Below, in pieces: positions 13,380 through 26,126 of a DNA stretch of 62,910 bases (position 1 is the first letter of the stretch; each line of letters starts with the position of its first letter). The notes under the pieces were generated by a model. That model did no database searches, was not told the DNA's origin, and saw nothing but the letters and a program-made list of their open reading frames with translations. This DNA is from Phoronis australis. Its lineage: Eukaryota; Phoronida; Phoronidae. The stretch is from NCBI GenBank assembly GCA_002633005.1, contig NMRA01000032.1, positions 1,338,940 to 1,401,849 of the forward strand. The letters run 5' to 3'. The position numbers and the translations under genes were made by a program.

Positions 13380-13458
13380 CCGTCGACGTTAGCACCGTTT
13401 GAAAGATTAAAAGGACACCCCATAAGAAATTGATAAATGTCGTGTATTTGGCAGCCAT
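13380..13458 (-). CDS. First coding exon with N-terminal hydrophobic signal or anchor (gene 1)
   Basis: An ATG in a good context (ataATGG) opens a 26-codon reading frame: MAAKYTTFINFLWGVLLIF and then QTVLTST. This is a typical signal peptide or first membrane helix. The exon ends in phase 1 at a consensus donor, G|gtaagtag. Joined to 3869-3808 and 3316-3125 it gives about 110 residues with two or three hydrophobic segments and no internal stop. The product would enter the ER membrane or the secretory pathway. The function is unknown. The joining of these three exons is inferred from phase and shared strand. Confidence 0.55.
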
Positions 13459-14828
13459 TATGACTCCACGTCCGGTCACCACACGCACTGTTTAGTCCCT
13501 GAGACTGTCATAGATAGAGCCAGTATAAGTTCTCTTCAATTAACCCAAATTATGGAGAAATGTTACTAGTTTTATCACATCAAGCCATTCTTACGTCTAC
13601 CACCAGCTCGTTGTCGAGGTTTACTACATGTCTGAAAACGAGGCTAGGCTTTCCATATTTGGAATATACGCACAACAACAACTAGGTGTCGCTGTGTGCA
13701 GGCACCAAAGAAAACAAACAAGTTCAATGGGTTTCTTGGTAAAAACCGTGACAAATTAATGATGACAAAGAATTGACCATTTCCCCGATGACACAAACTT
13801 AAACAACTAAGAATGGCAAATAAAAACAAAACTTAAGGACGAAGAAGTCATCACGTTATATAGAAGCAAATGAATTTTTTTGTTCAAATAAACTTGGTCC
13901 AACAATTGCAACAAATCTTCAAGACTGGCAGTTAGTAAAAATGACTTCCCAAAAATGATGTTTGTAAAAGAAAACGTTGAAAATTGGTTGCTCAACTCAA
14001 CAAATGTTAAGTGACACAGAAAATAAACAAATTCATGAACGTGCTGTCGATTTTGCGACAGAGCTAATTCTAAAGTCAAGATATAGACTTACATACAAAC
14101 TTCATTATAGGTGATCAAAAATACACCAATTTAGAGACCGCCAATGGTGAGTATGAAAACAGAGGTAGTATCACAGTGACGATGTTTTACAGACATTTTT
14201 AAAGAAAACACTTATAAAGCTTGAAAACATATGGAGCGGATTCATGAAGAACCCTATAGTTACATATATATCTATAGTTGAATGAGTTGTAGGATGTATG
14301 TTCAAAGTGGTCGACCCGTCAGTTAGACTAGTTGTTGGAGGCCAGAACAAAGCGAGCGCTACAAAACGACACCTATTGGTAAGGTGTTTGTTCCTATATC
14401 AAGTGTTGCTATAATAATATATGGGTACGAATATTACAGAGATTTGGTTTTGAACGGCGGAAGCGTACTGCAACGATGTCACATTATTACATTGATAGAA
14501 GCTACACAATTTCCTGCCAAGTAAATGCCCTACCAATGTGAAAAGTTCAAACGGAAAACGGCGCCATTGATGCGCAAAACGTAGTCAGTCGCCAGCAAGT
14601 CTGTCTAAAACTAAAACAACTATAGGTGTTACAATAGAAACGTAAATAAAATATCGATGCACTAATTTCTCATTTCCACAAAGCCTGTGGTCTCAGAACA
14701 CATGTCAGCGAGTAATTCACCGATATCCATGAAAATTGTGTTAACTAATGTCTCATCGATCGTGTGTAAGACTATCTTTGGGAAGCGTTAACAAAACTTC
14801 CACCTGACACGGCAGGTTGAGATTCAGT

Positions 14829-15260
14829 GGGAGTTAAATCAGTGCAGCTCCAATAAAGAACATTTAACAGTTTAAAACTATTCGATCAAATATCGATGAC
14901 ATGCATATTACTTGTTTACGGCTCAGTTATTTAACGACTGAAGCCGGTTCCCATATTTCCGACTAATTCCTGGTCTTATGGCGAACTTTATCACGAATAC
15001 AGGGAACAAAGCTCGCCTCAAAACAATTTGAAATGATGACATTTGATAAGGCCGGGTAGTGAAATGTCGAGGGTTTCGGATGAACTCGAACTCTGAAAAT
15101 TGGTTCTCCTTTGACTTGTTTTTACTGAATAAAAATAATAGGCTATTACTTCTGCAGTGTTAGAACTACTGCTTGGTTGTTTCGAAAGATGACTGGTTCC
15201 ACTAGTGAAAAGTCACTGCAACTGCACTTGGACCATAGGCGCACCCAGGGGGGAGGGGGG
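14829..15260 (+). repeat. First copy of a ~430-bp direct duplication flanking an N
   Basis: This copy is nearly identical to 15262-15690, with a handful of substitutions and a small indel near 15221-15230. It ends in the same G-rich start of a hAT-like MITE and abuts the single N at 15261. The differences look allelic. Confidence 0.9.
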
Positions 15261-15261
15261 N

Positions 15262-15690
15262 GGGAGTTAAATCAGTGCAGCTCCAATAAAGAACATTTAA
15301 CAGTTTAAAACTATTCGATCAAATATCGATGACATGCATATTACTTGTTTACGGCTCAGTTATTTAACGACTGAAGCCGGTTCCCATATTTCCGACAAAT
15401 TCCTGGTCTTATGGCGAACTTTATCACGAATACAGGAAACAAAGCTCGCCTCAAAACAATTTGAAATGATGACATTTGATAAGGCTGGGTAGTGAAATGT
15501 CGAGGGTTTCGGATGAACTCGATCTCTGAAAATTGGTTCTCCTTTGACTTGTTTTTACTGAATAAAAATAATAGGCTATTACTTCTGCAGTGTTAGAACT
15601 ACTGCTTGGTTGTTTCGAAAGGTGACTGGTTCCACTTGTGAAAAGTTACTGCCTTGGACCATAGGCGTACCCAGGGGGGAGGGGGGGGGG
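15262..15690 (+). repeat. Second copy of the ~430-bp direct duplication
   Basis: This copy repeats 14829-15260 at an offset of about 433 bp and continues into a complete MITE. The N lies between the copies inside a poly-G run, so the duplication is probably two haplotypes or contigs joined without merging. Confidence 0.9.
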
Positions 15691-15937
15691 AGGGAACGAG
15701 GCCCCCAATTTGGCGAATTGGGCAAAAAGGTCCGCCTCAGTGAAACAAAAAGTCTGAGATAAAAGTCCAAAAAGTCCACAGAAATTCGGCGCAGATGTAC
15801 AATTCGCAATTCGTAGACCTGAACCTAATGAGCTAGAGGCCCCGTTTTTTTTAGTCCTCTTCGTTGATTTTTTCAGTAAAAGGTCCGCATACCGAAAAAT
15901 TCGAGCACCCCTATATTTTAGGCTGGGTGCTCGCATG
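15660..15937. mobile_element. hAT-like MITE with TIRs CATAGGCGTACCCAGG / CATGCGAGCACCCAGC
   Basis: This 278-bp element has imperfect terminal inverted repeats of about 16 bp. TGGAC flanks it directly on both sides (15655-15659 and 15938-15942) and could be all or part of a target-site duplication. The interior has no transposase. It shares blocks with the copy at 12585-12808, including tttggcgaa, caaaaaggtccgcctca and ggctgggtgc. Confidence 0.65.
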
Positions 15938-16934
15938 TGGACACTGTTTTGCTTCGTGTTTTTTTCCAGGTTGTATTCAACGTTGAGATCTATTGGTAAG
16001 CATGTCATCATGAATACTAAAACATATGCTTGAGTCTTTGCCTTGAAGGTTTCCGGGAAGAAATCGAATATAATAAATTCTGATACAGCAACTGATCATA
16101 TAAATCATTGCGAAAATGGAGCATACAAACGGATTTCCATATCTATTCGGCGTCTTCATGAGCGTTTGGCAGAATGGGTAAAGCAATTAAACGCATCAAA
16201 GTTATGTTGAACGACCTTATTGATCAAACTCGACCAGTTTTCGCGAATAAAAACTTGCACTTGAGTAGTAAAGATGTTCCAAAACAGTTTGTCATTGTTA
16301 TTGTCACGTGACAGTGCGATTAAATTTCTTATGTTCGTCACAAAACAACCCTTGACTGACATCGGTGAAAAAAAATATTTTATTACGTCCCCCCAAAAAA
16401 TGTCGGAGTTCGATTAGTAGTCTGATTATTCGTCAACCTTGGCTTTAGGCTTAACGTTTTTATTCAAATAGCAGTAATGTTTCTTCCCTGGGCAATAAAT
16501 TTATGTAATTTAACCAGGAGCTGACATTGCAGCCTTTTTGACACTTGAGCCACAAAGCTAGCTTTTTCGAAATGTTCAGTTGTAAATATGAAGCACATCG
16601 GTAGCCATTTACTACGTAAGCCGACACTGCGTGTATCGCCAACCGACTAGAGCGATGTCTTACGTGAAAATGCATCGGTAGCATATAACCTCATCGTGGA
16701 TTGAACTCTCCTCTTTCCTTGAGGTAGAAAATGCATAGCATGACATACATTTGAAAATGTCAGGCACCCTTGAGTGAAGAACAAGGGAAGAACAAGGCAT
16801 TACGCATCCAGCATCGACATTGGCCATTTTTACCAATTCCTTGGTGTCAGCAAATCAACTCAATGCAGTAATACAAGATTACGTGGATTACAATCACGAA
16901 CATCAAAATGATTAGGACATTACACAGTGGCGAG

Positions 16935-17175
16935 TAGACCTACACTTGCATGTGAAGAAGCAGGACCGACGCTTGACACATGTGGTGAATTGCGGGTAAA
17001 TACCTTAACATGAAAGTGATAACGCGCTTTTTCAGCATGGGCTTATTCAGAATCATGCCAAGACCCCGGCACAATGATTTTATGGAAAGAAATGTATTAG
17101 TCGAAATGCTAGGATTTCTTGAGCAACTCTGTGCAACAGACTCAATTTGAAGTACTTGAAAGACACTCCAACGTC
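16935..17175 (+). repeat. Dispersed repeat family 3, copy 1
   Basis: Sequence such as cttgcatgtgaagaagcagg, cgcttgacacatgtgg and gcgggtaaataccttaacatg recurs with substitutions at 54975-55165. Confidence 0.65.
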
Positions 17176-19183
17176 GGACTGGACACAACATCGCGACGCT
17201 GCCTCTTTCCCTACTTCAATGGGACCCTAACCTTTCAAATGTAGGAAAATGTGCCCCTTTAAATTGCCAGAAAAGAAATACTGATTTGGAGGTAATAATA
17301 TGACCAACGAGACATAAGATGCGTTTGTGAAGGTGGTAAATTGGCTCAAACAAGGTGAGTACCGCAAAAAAGTTTGACCACACTTGCCAACAATTTTAAA
17401 GAGAATTCAATGAGTCGATAGCCAATTTTTGTGCATGTACAGGGATCGCGCATGCGCCCCGGCATTCTGTTATCTTTGTAAGCGTAAGACTGACATCCAA
17501 CAGTCCCAGGATGACGTCTTTTCTAGCAACATACCGACAATGTGTTCTTCGTCTGGGGGAGGGCATGAGAGGAAGCGGACCTCTTGTTTGAAAAATAGTG
17601 ACGCAAGTAACACATAATGTAATATGAAGTCAAACTTTATTTTTTTAAACATTGCTAAAATATAATCTAGTTATGTACTGCAAGATGTGCCGTGTTACAT
17701 GAATAACAGGTTTCAAGTAGCTATATTACCGCGGAGAAACGCTATGGGGGNGATAAAACATAGGTCCCTCTTTAGTCAACGGAACATTGCAGTATGAAGG
17801 GTTTCATGTTTGATTTAGATTTATTGGCTGTAGTCCAAAGGGTTGTTTGTGAAACTCAATAATTCTTTTGTAGATGATAAACGCCATATGGCAAATAAAC
17901 ATTTCCGTCCAAACTCCCTACAATTGGGTCCTTTTTGATCATGCCTAAAGTGTAGTTATATCGTGCTGACTTGCTGAGAGCAAATGGGTATCCTAATTTT
18001 ACCATTTTTACTCATGTCAAAAATAGTAGAGTGCCTACGGGGAAATTACAAGGGAATGCAGAAGCTGTAAACTCTCATGGAAACTTGTATTTACCTAATG
18101 AGAAAATACCTTTAAACGTATCCTAAAGTTCATTTTAACCCACAATAACTGCTAGATGGCCAAAATCTAGACGTTATCTTCCAAGGATTAATTATCATGA
18201 ATATACAAGAACATCATTTTGTTCCTAAAAAGTGAAAATAGGTTTCCAAAAAATTGTGAATGTTGAGTGTTCCTTGAATTATCTTGTCATATCATGTATT
18301 TGGGCAGGCAAATGTAACTGCATGTATAGACCTGAAGTACATGTTGTGGTAGGTCCTACGTTCAATAGCGTCACTTGAAAATAATTTTTGTCTAAATAAA
18401 TTTGAGTTAAAATTCGTTTTATGAACCTTGTCACCAACTTGAAGCGGAAAGAGTTCTTTACACTCGATATCCGTTTCTTGGAGTAATCCCGAGTTCGTGA
18501 TAAACCTACAGCGCCATCTAATGTCTACAAGATACAATGCAGGTTTGGACCGCAGAAACTCAGGATTTTCGGATAAGAATGAGGCCACTATTAAATTTTG
18601 ATCATGTCAAAAATTACCCAAGATTCATTTTCAACGTTGAAAACGGGACCTGCATTTCGCCCTATTTTGCCATCTAAAAACGAAAATCGAGCGACTTGGG
18701 TCATCTATTCTAATAAAATCGGTCTCATAACAAGGTGGAAAAATGGCACGCCAATGGTTTAAAAAGTGTCCGGGCTTTGCAGTAAAATAACAGCCCCCGG
18801 AATGCAATGTGGTCCTAGCTCGTGTTTCACCATTTTACATTTCTAACCCTTAGTTTTCGACGGCTCCTTACGGATTGCTATCGATTTTCGGCAACTGCCC
18901 TCAATGGCATCACCCCCAGCCTGCATGTCAAGAAGAATTTTTGCTGAATTTTTTCCATTCGCGTCCCCTTACTGAGAAGTGGAACCCGGAGCCGGCACAA
19001 AGTTGAACCGGCCAAATAGTCGATGCTTTGCCTTAGCAGTTGGTAGAAAATCTCACGGGTCAAATTTCAATAATCTACATCGCCTATTACGCCTATGATG
19101 AAACTAACGATTTATTTTCTTCATAAATCAGAAGGTCAGTGGAGACATCTCGAGGATACTGTTTACTTATAATGTGCTCTGGA

Positions 19184-19502
19184 CAGTGGCGGATCTAGGA
19201 TACCATCAGGGGGGCCCCAACATGTTGCCTCGGGGAATTGGGCAAAGCGCGGTTGTAAGTGTACAGGGGTCTCGAAGTTGCGGGGGGGGCCGGGAGTATG
19301 TGTGAAACGTCCGTTTCGGAAAATCTACTGACTAAAAAAAAACGGGGGAACGCGATTACGCCGCGATCTGGAGTCGGAGCCCCTCCCCCCTTCTCCACTA
19401 CCGGTCCTAGTAACATTTCCTCATGCTTCGCGCTGTTGCTCTTTTATTTTGCTTGCGGCAGCCGGGGAGGCGGGACCCTGCCCCCCCCCTAAATCCGCCT
19501 TG
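19184..19502. mobile_element. hAT-like MITE with CAGTGGCGGATCTAGG terminus
   Basis: The left end CAGTGGCGGATCTAGG is matched in inverse orientation by the right end (revcomp CAAGGCGGATTTAGG). Both ends run into poly-G/poly-C tracts. This terminus type is common in hAT-derived MITEs. I see no matching 8-bp target duplication, so the borders are approximate. Confidence 0.5.
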
Positions 19503-21739
19503 CAGGAAGTTCTTTGTGGCAACCAAATTAAAGAAATATCATGTATTCGAGAAAACTTAGACAGGGCCGATTTTTATAGTAGAGTAGTGGGCTTGCTTTG
19601 ATCTTGTTTTTTTGGCCAATTGAAAAGGAGAAAATGCAATTTCAACTGAGCGGCACATCCAACATACCTCAAGTGGAGACCGTGACTTTTTCAACTAACG
19701 ACTACACCGGCCCCAAGTACCGCTGTAAACATTGTCCAAAACCAACGTTTTGATTATCATGCGGGAATTGCAGATATTACAGTGATACGATGTCATAAGG
19801 TACATTTCGTTTTTGGGTACGATTTATAAATATCTACCTCTCGTTACAGAAACCTCTTAGGTTACAACTTGCAACAGTCTGGTTCCTAGGTTGCAACCAG
19901 TGACTACAAGTGTTAGAAGAAAGAAGTGTAGAGTAAAGGCTTTTAGCACGTCCAAAAAAAAAAATGTCGGCAAATTATGTTCCACAGCGATATGTAGGCC
20001 TACCCAACCTTCATGTCGGGTTGTGGGTAAACGAGGGCCGTGTATAGAGCTGCAGGCAGCGGAGCCCAAACAACACCGTCATATGACGAACGTTGACCGT
20101 GAGGTATGGCGACGCTGTGGCACGTGCACACGAACTTGCGCTCAAAAACGAAGAAAGACATCGCTGATATTGTATGCAGTGTGCCCGCCCCATTTGCGCT
20201 ACAAGGCCGGCATCACTTCCACCACCAGTGTCCACCTCTGAGTTCCTACAAATCGCTCAAATTATTTGTTTAGAAATAGAACATAACCTTAGGCGACACC
20301 ACACCCCACTCGCCGCGCGGTTAAGTTTCGCTCCACCACATTTCTGTTTACTCTCAGCTCAAAAGTTTTTAAAATTTCACCGTTTGTTACAGCTAATTTG
20401 GAAATTTAGCCAAGTCGGTTACATTTATTTTCAAGTTGGCACTTAAATAAAGACGGATAAAGGAAAGGGATTAGTATTCCTTTAGAGAGAAAAAAAACAA
20501 GGCACTGTTTAATTGCATTGTATATTGACTGAATATATTAAAAATACCAAGTCAACACAAAGTTTCACGAGTACGATGACAAAGGCACTTCATTAGCATA
20601 AATAACAACAGACCTCTTCATCAATAACAACGTATGGGTTGTGCTTATTACGTTCAAGATAGATTTCACCCTTTACGCCTTAACATGATAGGACTCTATT
20701 TCCATTACGAACAAGAAAAAATGCTGCATGTATATTTTGTCTGTGATGAGAGTTGCCGGCTCGACCATGAAGATCGGATGAGCGCGCCGGTAATGTTTTT
20801 AAACTCCCAAACCCCTTGGGTAAAGAATTCAACACGATAAACAGCAAGCTAAACAGCGGCTCCGCAGAGACATCAGAGAGTAAAAACCATGCCATCGGTC
20901 ACACCTGGGGTATTACGGTTGCCACAAATTATAGGAAAATACCTGAAGTAATTAGAATGTCCACGTGGCAGCTTAATTAGCACGTTGGGCTCCATACAGT
21001 CTGGGGTTATGAATAGCTCCCCGCAGAGTTGTTTGATGCAATCACAGTAGAAATGGGTCAACATTATTTTTTAAAGGAACCCACCGGTGATTGACAGTTA
21101 AAATTATTTACAAGACACTGTCCCTTGAGTTAGTGAACCTAGGCTGCAGACTGCCTTGACAAACACTGTATTACCGATATCTAAAGTAGACTATGCAAGT
21201 ACATTTATTGTCTTCTTTGAGCAATTCGTTAACTGCACTCAATGAGTTCTACTACTTGATTCCAAGGTGCCTTTTGTTCAAGTTTTTTCCTAATTAATAT
21301 ACTAAAAATCAAACAATAACATCCTAATTATGTTGAAATCTTGAGGAGAGTGGATTAGAGATCTGAAAAAAGAAAGCAAGCATTTACCTACCATACAAAC
21401 CACATACATTTAAGTGACAATACAAGAGCACTAAATAGGACAAAAACAATGTCAATCAAATTATGCACCAGCCAGCATGCCAAATATTACATGAGGGTTG
21501 TCAATACAGGTAAGGATATGAATCAGTCATTCCAACTCTTAGATCTGAATACTGATTACTCTAGGAGACACATACTGGACTCAAGCCAGGTACTCCACTA
21601 AACAGAGTAGGGGTGAGCTCAAGCTTTTGACACCAGAGAACTGGACCAAAGTTGCACCAGCAGTTACACTAATTCAAGTCCTTTAGTCACTGTTGCCATT
21701 GAAACAGTTTTAGCAGGGAAATGCCCCTCCACGAGGTTA

Positions 21740-22235
21740 CCCATTATGTGTATGATGCTAGAAAGATGACCAAAATTTGACTAACTTTTAAACATCATAT
21801 TTTCGAAAAAGCTGGTCAGATTCAAACGAAACTTTCAGATAGTGCGAAATCTGACATCATGTACTATTGACCAAAACACCACTAGGAATTGTTTTTAAAA
21901 TGTTCCATTTGGCACAAGAGGCTTTCGAACATTTGTGCTTTTAAAATTTTTAAAAATTCAAAAGTTGAATAAAACAGAAAGGAAAGAGTAACTGGTGCAG
22001 CGTTTTGGAGATTTCATCTTGAACACTAATAATGAACAAAATTAATTATTCAAGTTATTGATACCATTGTTTTGCTATGTACCTTTCCTTTATGCTAAAG
22101 GTCACTGAAACAACATGGTCAGTGCCTAGACCAAAAACCAAATTCTCAAGCTTTCTACTTTCACATAATACGTGCTTTAAGTTAAAAATTCTATGGTTTT
22201 GTAGCTATTCGGCTAAGTGTGCAGACTTATTGATA
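21740..22235 (+). repeat. Dispersed repeat family 1, copy 2
   Basis: The blocks include aactttcagatagtgcg, gaattgtttttaaaatg, cattgttttgctatgtacc, cactgaaacaacatggtcag, ctcaagctttctacttt and ttcggctaagtgtgcaga. They appear in the same order as in the other members. Confidence 0.65.
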
Positions 22236-24097
22236 AGCGTGAATTTCAGTGGTTCAGCAAAATATGAGAAGTCATTAACTGTACAGTTGCTTCTCACCAC
22301 ATTTGACTCAAGTCTTTCTATGATCGGAATTTACATGGACCAAACTGTGTAGTAACTCTAGTATTTGAAAGGAGAGAGAGGCTGAGTTTGGTCAGCGGAG
22401 AGGGAAACTTTCTGAACAAAATATATTTAGTAAGGATGCTTGAAAGCACCACCCAAGCTTCTCCACACATTAAGTGAAACAAAATGTCTTAAATTTCAAA
22501 ACTTTCCAAAGGATGTTTGAAACACGAGATTTTAAAGATTGGTATTGAGAAAAAAATTACATATTTTAGAAAAATATTGAATTTGTGCAGGAAATGAAAT
22601 ATAAATATCATTGCTGATAACTATACTAAACACCATCATGGCAAAGCGTCACATTACTACACGTGACATTCTTCACCGAATGCCAGAAATTCCTTTCCAA
22701 AAATAATCTGCTCATCCAGAACCTAAATTATACACAATTCATGTTGACTTCAAATAAACATGACTAAAAGAATGTAATTCAAGGATTGGATTCTTGTCAT
22801 TGTTTGGCAACCTCAATGTAACTTTAAGACTATCACGTAATAAATCCCCATCTTCCTAGGGCAAAATAGGGCAATACCAATAAACTAAACTATTTGTATT
22901 ATCAAACAAACAATGTTTATTACTTCTTAAAGTCAACTAGCTCTACACTGAAGCTTGGCCAATTTGCACAAAAATGAAAAACTTATCCTTCATGTAACTT
23001 TGATTGCCACAAGAAGTCAAATGCACTTTTTAACGATAGCAAGGTGACACGAGGTAATGCGACACTATTGCTGCTATCCATTCTATAACTACATTAGGTG
23101 TAAATAGTTATTTCACGTATTGTCTAAAAACAAGAACATTACACATACTGTGCGTAATTATAATTATTATGATTGATTATTATGATTTATCAAAACAATT
23201 CACATACAGAGTACAGCAAACTTCGTAATACACAAACTTCGAAGGGCTACTATGGAACTACATGGAGTACAACAAACAATAAATACACCTGCTAGCATAC
23301 AATACTGTGTTGAGAAAATGCTATTTTTTGAAATTCATTAGACTTAAAAGTTAACAAAAACGAATGAGAAAATTCCATTTCATCATTTGCATAAAATATT
23401 GTTTGCTATCAGCAAAGTAACTGACCTAAGAAAACATTACAAACTTGGCAATTCTATTCGACTGAAATTGCTGAAGAATTTTGTAGCCACACGGTGACAA
23501 TAAAAATTAAAAGACCAATAAGAGAAAACGTGTATAACAGGAATTACAATAACAAATAAATTAATAAAAGAGAATGTGTGTGTGATAAAAATATCAGTGA
23601 GGAAATAACACAGTGCAGGATATAATCTTTTTGCTTGAAATCAAGCTTGACTACAGAACATATGTGGCATTTTCTGTTCTTCTTATGAAATTATACAAAC
23701 TCAGTATTACTTTATATTTTTCTGTGCTTGACTGCAGTACAGGTTAATGTCTAATCCTATTTTGCACTTGATGACCTAAGCATTAAAGATATAAGTTCGA
23801 GCCTGAATTTGAAATTTCGAGTTTTTACTTAATGTTTACAGTTTAAACTAAAATTGTGGGGTCATCAAGTGCAAACTTGATCTAGACACCCAAGTACATA
23901 AACCATAAGATAATCGAGGACAGAAAAAAAATTTAACTTAACTTCACATTTAAAGTAGGACAAAAAACACCAAAAAGATTTTCAAGTTTGATTTCGAGTC
24001 CAGAGATCTCATTTAAAAGATGATAGTTATGCAGATAGACAAATCTAACCATAGGCCTCACGATAAATGAGGAAATACATTATTTTCGTTGAACAAG

Positions 24098-25525
24098 TTA
24101 ATCACCAGGTGTCAGTTTGCTCTCATCACTAATGCAAGGCGAGTTTTCTACCGTTCTGCACGCAGTCCTATTGTTTTTCCAACCACTGAACGTGATTGTA
24201 ATGATCCTGGCAAGAAAGAAAATGGCGTCAGTGATAGTGATCATAGAGACCCCTAACCACAACCCAAGACTTCCGCCCATATCCGAGAGCATTGACCACA
24301 GCTTGTAAGCTGGTTCCTCCCTAATTTCTAAAACCTCATCAGAATCCAAATAGATGGAAACACGTGCAAAACTGGTTTGAATTCGCTTCACATCATCAAG
24401 ATTTTCAAAATCGTAATTCTTGAGATTTTGATAAGCCTCCAGGTTCGGATTCGACTCAATATACCGATGAAAAAAGTCCCTGAGAACATATTCATGCGGC
24501 CACAATGACACGGAGTGTGATATCGTGAAACTGTGCTCGTCGCAAAGTTTTGAGCAGTTGCAACTTTTGTAGTTACCACTCTCAATGTGGAAAATAGCAG
24601 ACCTGACACAGTCAGTTCTGTTCAACCAGTCCTTGAAGGAGCACGAGGAAGCGGACAGATTACCGCAGAAAGGAGTGTTCGAGTGGGAATGGCTGGGTAA
24701 TTCATAAAACCGACATCCGCATTGGCGCACGACGAAGTCTTGCTTACATAAAGCTCTACACAGGCTGTGAGAGTAGGAATAGTTGAAGCCTTTAATGATT
24801 TTATCCAAAGTGCACGGTTCTGCGTAGGGGGGTCCAATGCGATGATGATGGACATTTTCAACTGCTATAGAGGTCGAGAAGCCTGGCATGACCTTGACAC
24901 TGGTTTGACCTAAATTGGGGTAGCTTCCTGGAGCGTGCACGAACACACGGAAACCAACCGAATTGTAGTCATCGAAAAAGTCTTTGTATCTAAATAACGA
25001 CTGCGCACTTGCAGAAAGGTGGTGAAAACCAGTATACAGGATTAGAGACAAGCCTAAAGATTAACCTTTCAAGCTGGTGTTGTGATTATGTACTCCGGCA
25101 AAAGTGAAACATTTTCCATAGTTTGGATTGATAATCTCACTAACGTCAGAGCACAATTCCTCTTGATGTCGACAAGATATCACCATATCCTGGTACCGCA
25201 TGGTCACATTGGGAACACTTGCGAAGTTGTCAATATTTTCAAAAAGCAGGGGATATACAGCCAGGTATTTCCTCATTTGTTTGTGCTGCGTTAGATTCCA
25301 CATACACAGACTGCAGTTGGCCAAGATCTCGTTGAACAGCATGTCCACTGTTGAGACTCTCGCTTCACCCATGCTGAACATGTTGCAGACGGTTACCGAG
25401 GGAAAAGTCTTGTTGATCATAGTGACCCAGTGAGAATGTTGTTGTGTGGGATAGGAGGTGTAGGATTTATACAAATTGCAGCAATTGAAAAAAGCGAGGC
25501 AAAAAGCGGTCGTGAGGATGACCAA
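24098..25525 (-). CDS. DEG/ENaC family sodium channel, main exon (one in-frame stop)
   Basis: This is the large second coding exon of an amiloride-sensitive (degenerin/ASIC/FaNaC superfamily) trimeric cation channel of the plasma membrane. A pyrimidine-rich acceptor (ttttcctttcag) precedes LVILTTAFCLAFF, the end of TM1. The extracellular part has GKCFTF, the conserved GFRVFVHAPGSYP block (about residues 225-237) and a Cys-rich domain with at least eleven cysteines. The signature DMGGSLGLWLGVS follows at about 449-461, with GVS as the GxS selectivity filter, and then TM2. The frame ends at TAA 24100-24098 after a short cytoplasmic tail. With exon 1 the length is about 509 codons, normal for the family. 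A TAA at 25063-25061 (codon 189) interrupts it in the loop before the GLSL strand. Ligand and subtype cannot be assigned. Confidence 0.93.
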
Positions 25526-26126
25526 CTGAAAGGAAAAGAATCGAGTTAAGTTTTGTCCAGCAAGAAATTGTCCAGTTTAGTACAACATATAGTAAACACA
25601 TGACCTGTCGTAATCAAAGTAAACCTTACTTGCAAGCAGGCAACATTTTCCGAAAAACAAATAATGTGAATATTTGTTGAAAGAAGAACGTGCTTCCAAT
25701 GCAGAAGCCATTGAAACAAATCCAGTCAGTATTGTCTGTAGGTACTTAGAGGTCTTACAACTCATATCAGAGGGATTCCACAGACCCACTCAGTATGGTT
25801 TGTAAGTAATTAGAAAGATTTTACAATTTACATCAGGCCGATTCCACAGTGTGTGCCCCTTCCGCTATACACAAAAATGGCAAATTCATTTCCACAAAAC
25901 TCTACTGTGAGGGAGATTCTGTCACATCTTCACTATAAGAAGACAAAAATTGTAGTCGACTAAACCAACAAATTCATCGGATCCTTGATTACTCGATATT
26001 TTTTCTTGTAACGGAAGTCGCAAATACTGTGCGACTGCCCATCAACATTTTTATCTCACTATGCCAACTACTAGATAACAACAAACTAAAAACAAAACAA
26101 TCAAGCCAGGCAACTTCTCTCCTTAC

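Larger units (their letters stand above)
13459..24097. other. Gene-free region between gene 1 and the channel gene
   Basis: I find no supported exon here. The region holds the 430-bp duplication around the N at 15261, a second single N at 17751, MITEs at 15660 and 19184, a family 3 repeat and a family 1 repeat. The sequence just upstream of 13458 is the likely 5' UTR and promoter area of gene 1. Confidence 0.45.

Noticed and set aside
15646-16011. 121-codon minus-strand open frame with a proline-rich end
   Set aside because: The frame runs through a MITE and its poly-G/C tract, and is an artefact of the repeat.
25049-25060. 12-nt gt...ag string (gttaatctttag at about 25066-25055 on the minus strand) whose removal would eliminate the channel's stop codon in frame
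   Set aside because: It is far too short for a spliceosomal intron in any animal, so I treat the stop as a true stop or an error.
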